This document shows positions 16,053 through 18,484 of a stretch of DNA of 18,484 nucleotides, piece after piece (position 1 is the stretch's first letter; each line of letters begins with the position of its first letter). Origin of the DNA: Candidatus Poribacteria bacterium (lineage in GTDB: Bacteria; Poribacteria; DTPJ01; WJIO01); NCBI GenBank assembly GCA_014730235.1, contig WJIO01000423.1, forward strand, positions 1 to 18,484. The letters are read 5' to 3'. The notes under the pieces were generated by a model, which worked only from the letters and a program-made list of their open reading frames with translations, did no database searches and was not told the DNA's origin. Both the position numbers and the translations under genes were made by a program.

Positions 16053-16334
16053 ATGGCTGAACTGATAGTAACAAGACTTGATCCTGTTACAAACCAATGG
16101 GAACATAACCACGCAGAAGGCAAAACCGGCACTAAAGAAGAAGGCGAAAAATGGTTATCATCGTTAAAAGATGGTGAAATTCCCGAAGGTAAAAGATTTG
16201 AGTGGGATGAAGTCATAGACATCAACGATAAATGGGTAGAAGTAAGTAACCTGCACTTTGGCCCCTATGAAGGCCCTGATGCTGGAAAATTAATTCATTC
16301 TCTCAAAAAAGCAAGATTAACTGTTGCATTTTAA
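16053..16334 (+). CDS. Conserved-looking small protein, 93 residues, function unknown
   Basis: The ATG at 16053 has a strong GGAGG (16041-16045) 7 bases upstream, and the gene sits 33 bases after the URO-D-like stop and 27 before the next gene, so it is very likely translated. It is acidic in the middle and hydrophilic throughout, without signal peptide, membrane segment or cysteine. It contains short strands around 'AELIVTRLDP' (2-11), a helix 'TKEEGEKWLSSLKDG' (27-41), then 'RFEWDEVIDINDKWVEVSNLHFGPY' (48-72, written here only as a position guide by its ends RFEW and FGPY) and a final amphipathic helix and strand 'LIHSLKKARLTVAF'. I do not recognise a family. Its position suggests a role with the URO-D-like or FGE/BNR protein, for example an accessory or binding subunit; this is inference only. 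Confidence 0.75.
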   Translation: MAELIVTRLDPVTNQWEHNHAEGKTGTKEEGEKWLSSLKDGEIPEGKRFEWDEVIDINDKWVEVSNLHFGPYEGPDAGKLIHSLKKARLTVAF

Positions 16335-16361
16335 ATATAACCCTAACAAGGGAGTCTTTCC

Positions 16362-18365
16362 ATGCTGGACATATATCCTCTGAGTTTTGCTTTACTGGCC
16401 TTTGCCGCTTCTATACCCGAAAGCAAAGTATATGAAAATTCAATAGGGATGAAATTCACACGTATTGAACCAGGTAGTTTCATTATGGGGCAGGAAGACG
16501 GTGATTTTGATGAACGTCCTGTCCACAAAGTAAACATTACAAAACCTTTTTACATGGCTGTTACCGAAGTGACCAACCAGCAGTATGAAGAATTTAACCC
16601 GGATCATAAAAAACTTCGGGGAAAACGTGGTTTTTCAAAAGACGATGACGAAGCGGTTATATTTGTAAATTGGCATGAAGCCGTTGATTTTTGTAAATGG
16701 CTTGGGGAAAAAGAGAGTTTACCTTACAGGTTACCCACTGAAGCGGAATGGGAATACGCTTGTCGGGCTGGAACCCAGACACCATACAACACTGGCGATG
16801 AAATTCCCAAAATGTATCATAAACACCAGGAACACGAATGGGATCCTGTTCCTGTACCCCTGCATGTGGGAAAAACCAAGCCTAACGCATGGGGATTGTA
16901 TGATATGCATGGTAACGTGGAGGAATGGTGTCATGACTGGTACGGAAGATATATAGATAACGAGCAGACTGACCCTGTTGGCATGATCAGCGGCACAATG
17001 AAAGTTACTCGCGGAGGGAGCCATAACACAACACCGGAATTCCTGCGATCAGCCAATCGTCTTGGAACATTACCTGAGGATAAAAGCTGGCTTATAGGTT
17101 TTCGGGTGGTGCTGGGTGAAATGCCCGAAACAAAACCCCTGCCCCCTCCAGACCCCAAGCTTTGGGCTGTGAATGTCAGTCAAGATGCCTATAAATGGAC
17201 CAAAGGCCCGGATGAACCGTATTTCAAAGGTCCGGTTGAATACGTCAAATACCCCCCGGATCGAGAAAATATCCCCATGTATGACCACAACCATTGTCCC
17301 AGCATAACATGGTGTGAAAACGGTGATCTGCTGGCTGTGTGGTTTTCCACCATTCATGAGAGAGGACGGGAACTGACTATCCTGGCCAGTCGGCTAAGAC
17401 AGGGAAATGATGAATGGGATGATCCAGCAGAATTTTTCAAAGCGCCAGACAGAAATATGACCGGCTCTGCCCTGTATTATGATGGTAAGGGTAAATTATA
17501 CCATTTCAACGGTTTGGAAGCCGGTGCAAGATGGGCAAATCTGGCCCTTACATTACAGACCAGCACCGACAACGGCGTAACATGGTCACATCCAGAACTT
17601 ATCTGTCCTGAACATCAACCGCGAAACCAGGTCATCAGCGGTACGTTCAGAACTAAAGAAGGTTATCTAATTCAGCCATGCGATGCAGTCTACAGCGGCA
17701 ACGGTGGAACAGCCATACACATCAGTAAAGACGAAGGTGAAACATGGTATGATCCCGGAGCTGGAACTCCCAAGCCCGATTTCAAGACAGCTAAAACCGG
17801 AGGCACTATTGCCGGTATTCATGCCGGTGTAACTCAACTTAAAGACGGGAGTCTGATGGCCTTTGGTCGCGGTGATAATCGCCTGGGAAGTGACGACAAT
17901 ATCGGAGAACGTATGCCCAAAAGCATGTCAGGTGACATGGGTGAAACATGGAGCTATACTGCCAGCGAATTTCCGCCTATTGATGGTGGTCAAAGAGTTG
18001 TATTGATGCGCCTGATAGAAGGCCCAATTTTGTTTATATCCTTTACCGATTCCAGCAGAAATCTTGATGATCCTGAAGGCCTGGTTATAACCGACTCATC
18101 CGGCGAGGAAAAGCGTGTATACGGTTTATTTGCAGCCCTTTCCTTTGACGAAGGTCAGACATGGTCTGTCAAAAAGCTTATAACAGCCGGTGATGTAAGC
18201 AAGGAACTGGACGGTGGGGCCTGGACCCGTAATTTTACAATGGATGCAACCCATGCTGAACCCAGAGGTTACATGGCAGCAACCCAGTCACCAGATGGCA
18301 TGATACATCTTATTTCCAGCCGTTTGTATTATAAGTTTAACCTGGCATGGCTGAAAGCTGAGTAG
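16362..18365 (+). CDS. FGE-sulfatase-like (SUMF1) domain fused to BNR/Asp-box sialidase-like domain
   Basis: 667 residues. Residues ~24-252 are an FGE-sulfatase fold: 'GMKFTRIEPGSFIMGQ' (29-44), 'ERPVHKV.I.KPFYMAVTEVTN' (51-72), 'LPTEAEWEYACRAG' (124-137), 'NAWGLYDMHGNVEEWCHDWYG' (175-195), 'RGGSHNTTPEFLRSANR' (217-233) and 'GFRVV'. The two catalytic cysteines of true formylglycine-generating enzyme (3 and 8 residues after RGGS) are Thr223 and Leu228 here, so it probably does not make formylglycine. A Pro-rich linker (259-266) leads to a six-bladed-propeller-type domain with four Asp-boxes: STDNGVTW 401-408, SKDEGETW 455-462, SGDMGETW 523-530, SFDEGQTW 594-601. The opening 'HCPSITWCENGDLLAVWFS' (311-329) fits the BNR_2 group and lacks the RIP arginine of classic sialidases. 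The N-terminus has a short hydrophobic stretch (6-17) but no basic residues, so export is uncertain. AAGGGAG (16348-16354) supports the start. Confidence 0.88.
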   Translation: MLDIYPLSFALLAFAASIPESKVYENSIGMKFTRIEPGSFIMGQEDGDFDERPVHKVNITKPFYMAVTEVTNQQYEEFNPDHKKLRGKRGFSKDDDEAVIFVNWHEAVDFCKWLGEKESLPYRLPTEAEWEYACRAGTQTPYNTGDEIPKMYHKHQEHEWDPVPVPLHVGKTKPNAWGLYDMHGNVEEWCHDWYGRYIDNEQTDPVGMISGTMKVTRGGSHNTTPEFLRSANRLGTLPEDKSWLIGFRVVLGEMPETKPLPPPDPKLWAVNVSQDAYKWTKGPDEPYFKGPVEYVKYPPDRENIPMYDHNHCPSITWCENGDLLAVWFSTIHERGRELTILASRLRQGNDEWDDPAEFFKAPDRNMTGSALYYDGKGKLYHFNGLEAGARWANLALTLQTSTDNGVTWSHPELICPEHQPRNQVISGTFRTKEGYLIQPCDAVYSGNGGTAIHISKDEGETWYDPGAGTPKPDFKTAKTGGTIAGIHAGVTQLKDGSLMAFGRGDNRLGSDDNIGERMPKSMSGDMGETWSYTASEFPPIDGGQRVVLMRLIEGPILFISFTDSSRNLDDPEGLVITDSSGEEKRVYGLFAALSFDEGQTWSVKKLITAGDVSKELDGGAWTRNFTMDATHAEPRGYMAATQSPDGMIHLISSRLYYKFNLAWLKAE

Positions 18366-18377
18366 GAGATTGAAGCA

Positions 18378-18484
18378 ATGGATGATCTCAGACATGGACG
18401 ACTGGATATAACCCCCCATTATTTCAGTGTTGACCTGCCTTTCTACAAGAATTACATCAGGGATTTTATGCCGGATCGGATAAT
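18378..18484 (+). CDS. Start of a further gene, 3'-truncated by window edge
   Basis: The ATG at 18378 has AGGAGA (18364-18369) 8 bases upstream, overlapping the stop codon of the FGE/BNR gene, so the two are probably cotranscribed. The 35 visible codons read MDDLRHGRLDITPHYFSVDL, then PFYKNYIRDFMPDRI, without a stop and without a signal peptide. The end 'MPDRI' is the kind of lead-in seen just before the first metal-binding strand (I-D-x-H-x-H) of amidohydrolase-type TIM barrels, but the window stops before that could be seen. The family is therefore unassigned. Confidence 0.65.
   Translation, partial: MDDLRHGRLDITPHYFSVDLPFYKNYIRDFMPDRI

Noticed and set aside
16675-16956. Plus-strand 93-residue ORF inside the FGE/BNR gene
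   Set aside because: It is a shadow in another frame of a well-supported gene with clear domain motifs, and has no Shine-Dalgarno of its own.

Overview
This window comes from a diderm (Gram-negative-type) bacterium. It encodes a TamB-like envelope protein, an Omp85/BamA-type barrel protein, a lipoprotein and a further predicted outer-membrane protein. Base composition is AT-rich, and TTG and GTG starts occur with good Shine-Dalgarno sequences. The mix of an archaeal-type 3-dehydroquinate synthase, an FGE-like/Asp-box fusion and a divergent URO-D-like protein is reminiscent of Poribacteria, Latescibacteria or Planctomycetes-like lineages. That placement is an impression, not a demonstrated assignment.

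Layout. Positions 1-9273 hold an envelope-biogenesis pair: the 3' part of a very large TamB-like gene, then a 1201-residue Omp85 protein with about seven POTRA repeats and two inserted non-POTRA segments. A small CoA-binding protein gene follows, with its ribosome binding site overlapping the Omp85 stop codon. The ribosomal protein S20 gene lies on the minus strand, convergent with it and divergent from araD. Positions 10145-12092 carry araD (L-ribulose-5-phosphate 4-epimerase) and an archaeal-type DHQ synthase gene, separated by a small non-autonomous mobile element. Positions 12103-14804 look like one transcription unit: a good promoter, a lipoprotein, a dGTPase-like HD hydrolase and an outer-membrane protein, with gaps of 1 and 4 bases. 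A second, nearly identical mobile element with a perfect 8-base target duplication follows. The window ends with a same-strand cluster: a URO-D-like protein, a 93-residue unknown protein, an FGE-like/BNR-repeat fusion and the start of another gene.

How the genes work together. TamB and Omp85 probably act together as a transport or assembly module between the inner and outer membranes. The lipoprotein and the outer-membrane protein flanking the dGTPase add to the envelope theme. The last cluster probably serves degradation or modification of an organic substrate (carbohydrate or methylated compound), but no substrate can be read from the sequence.

The observations most worth following up are: (1) the Omp85 protein with a jelly-roll-like, carbohydrate-binding-type insert between POTRA elements; (2) the pair of 119-base MITEs with ISL3-like ends, one of them with an extra degenerate end; (3) the FGE-like/BNR fusion that lacks the FGE catalytic cysteines; and (4) the overlapping, opposed promoter elements between rpsT and araD. 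I found no CRISPR array, tRNA, rRNA or recognisable phage or defence system.
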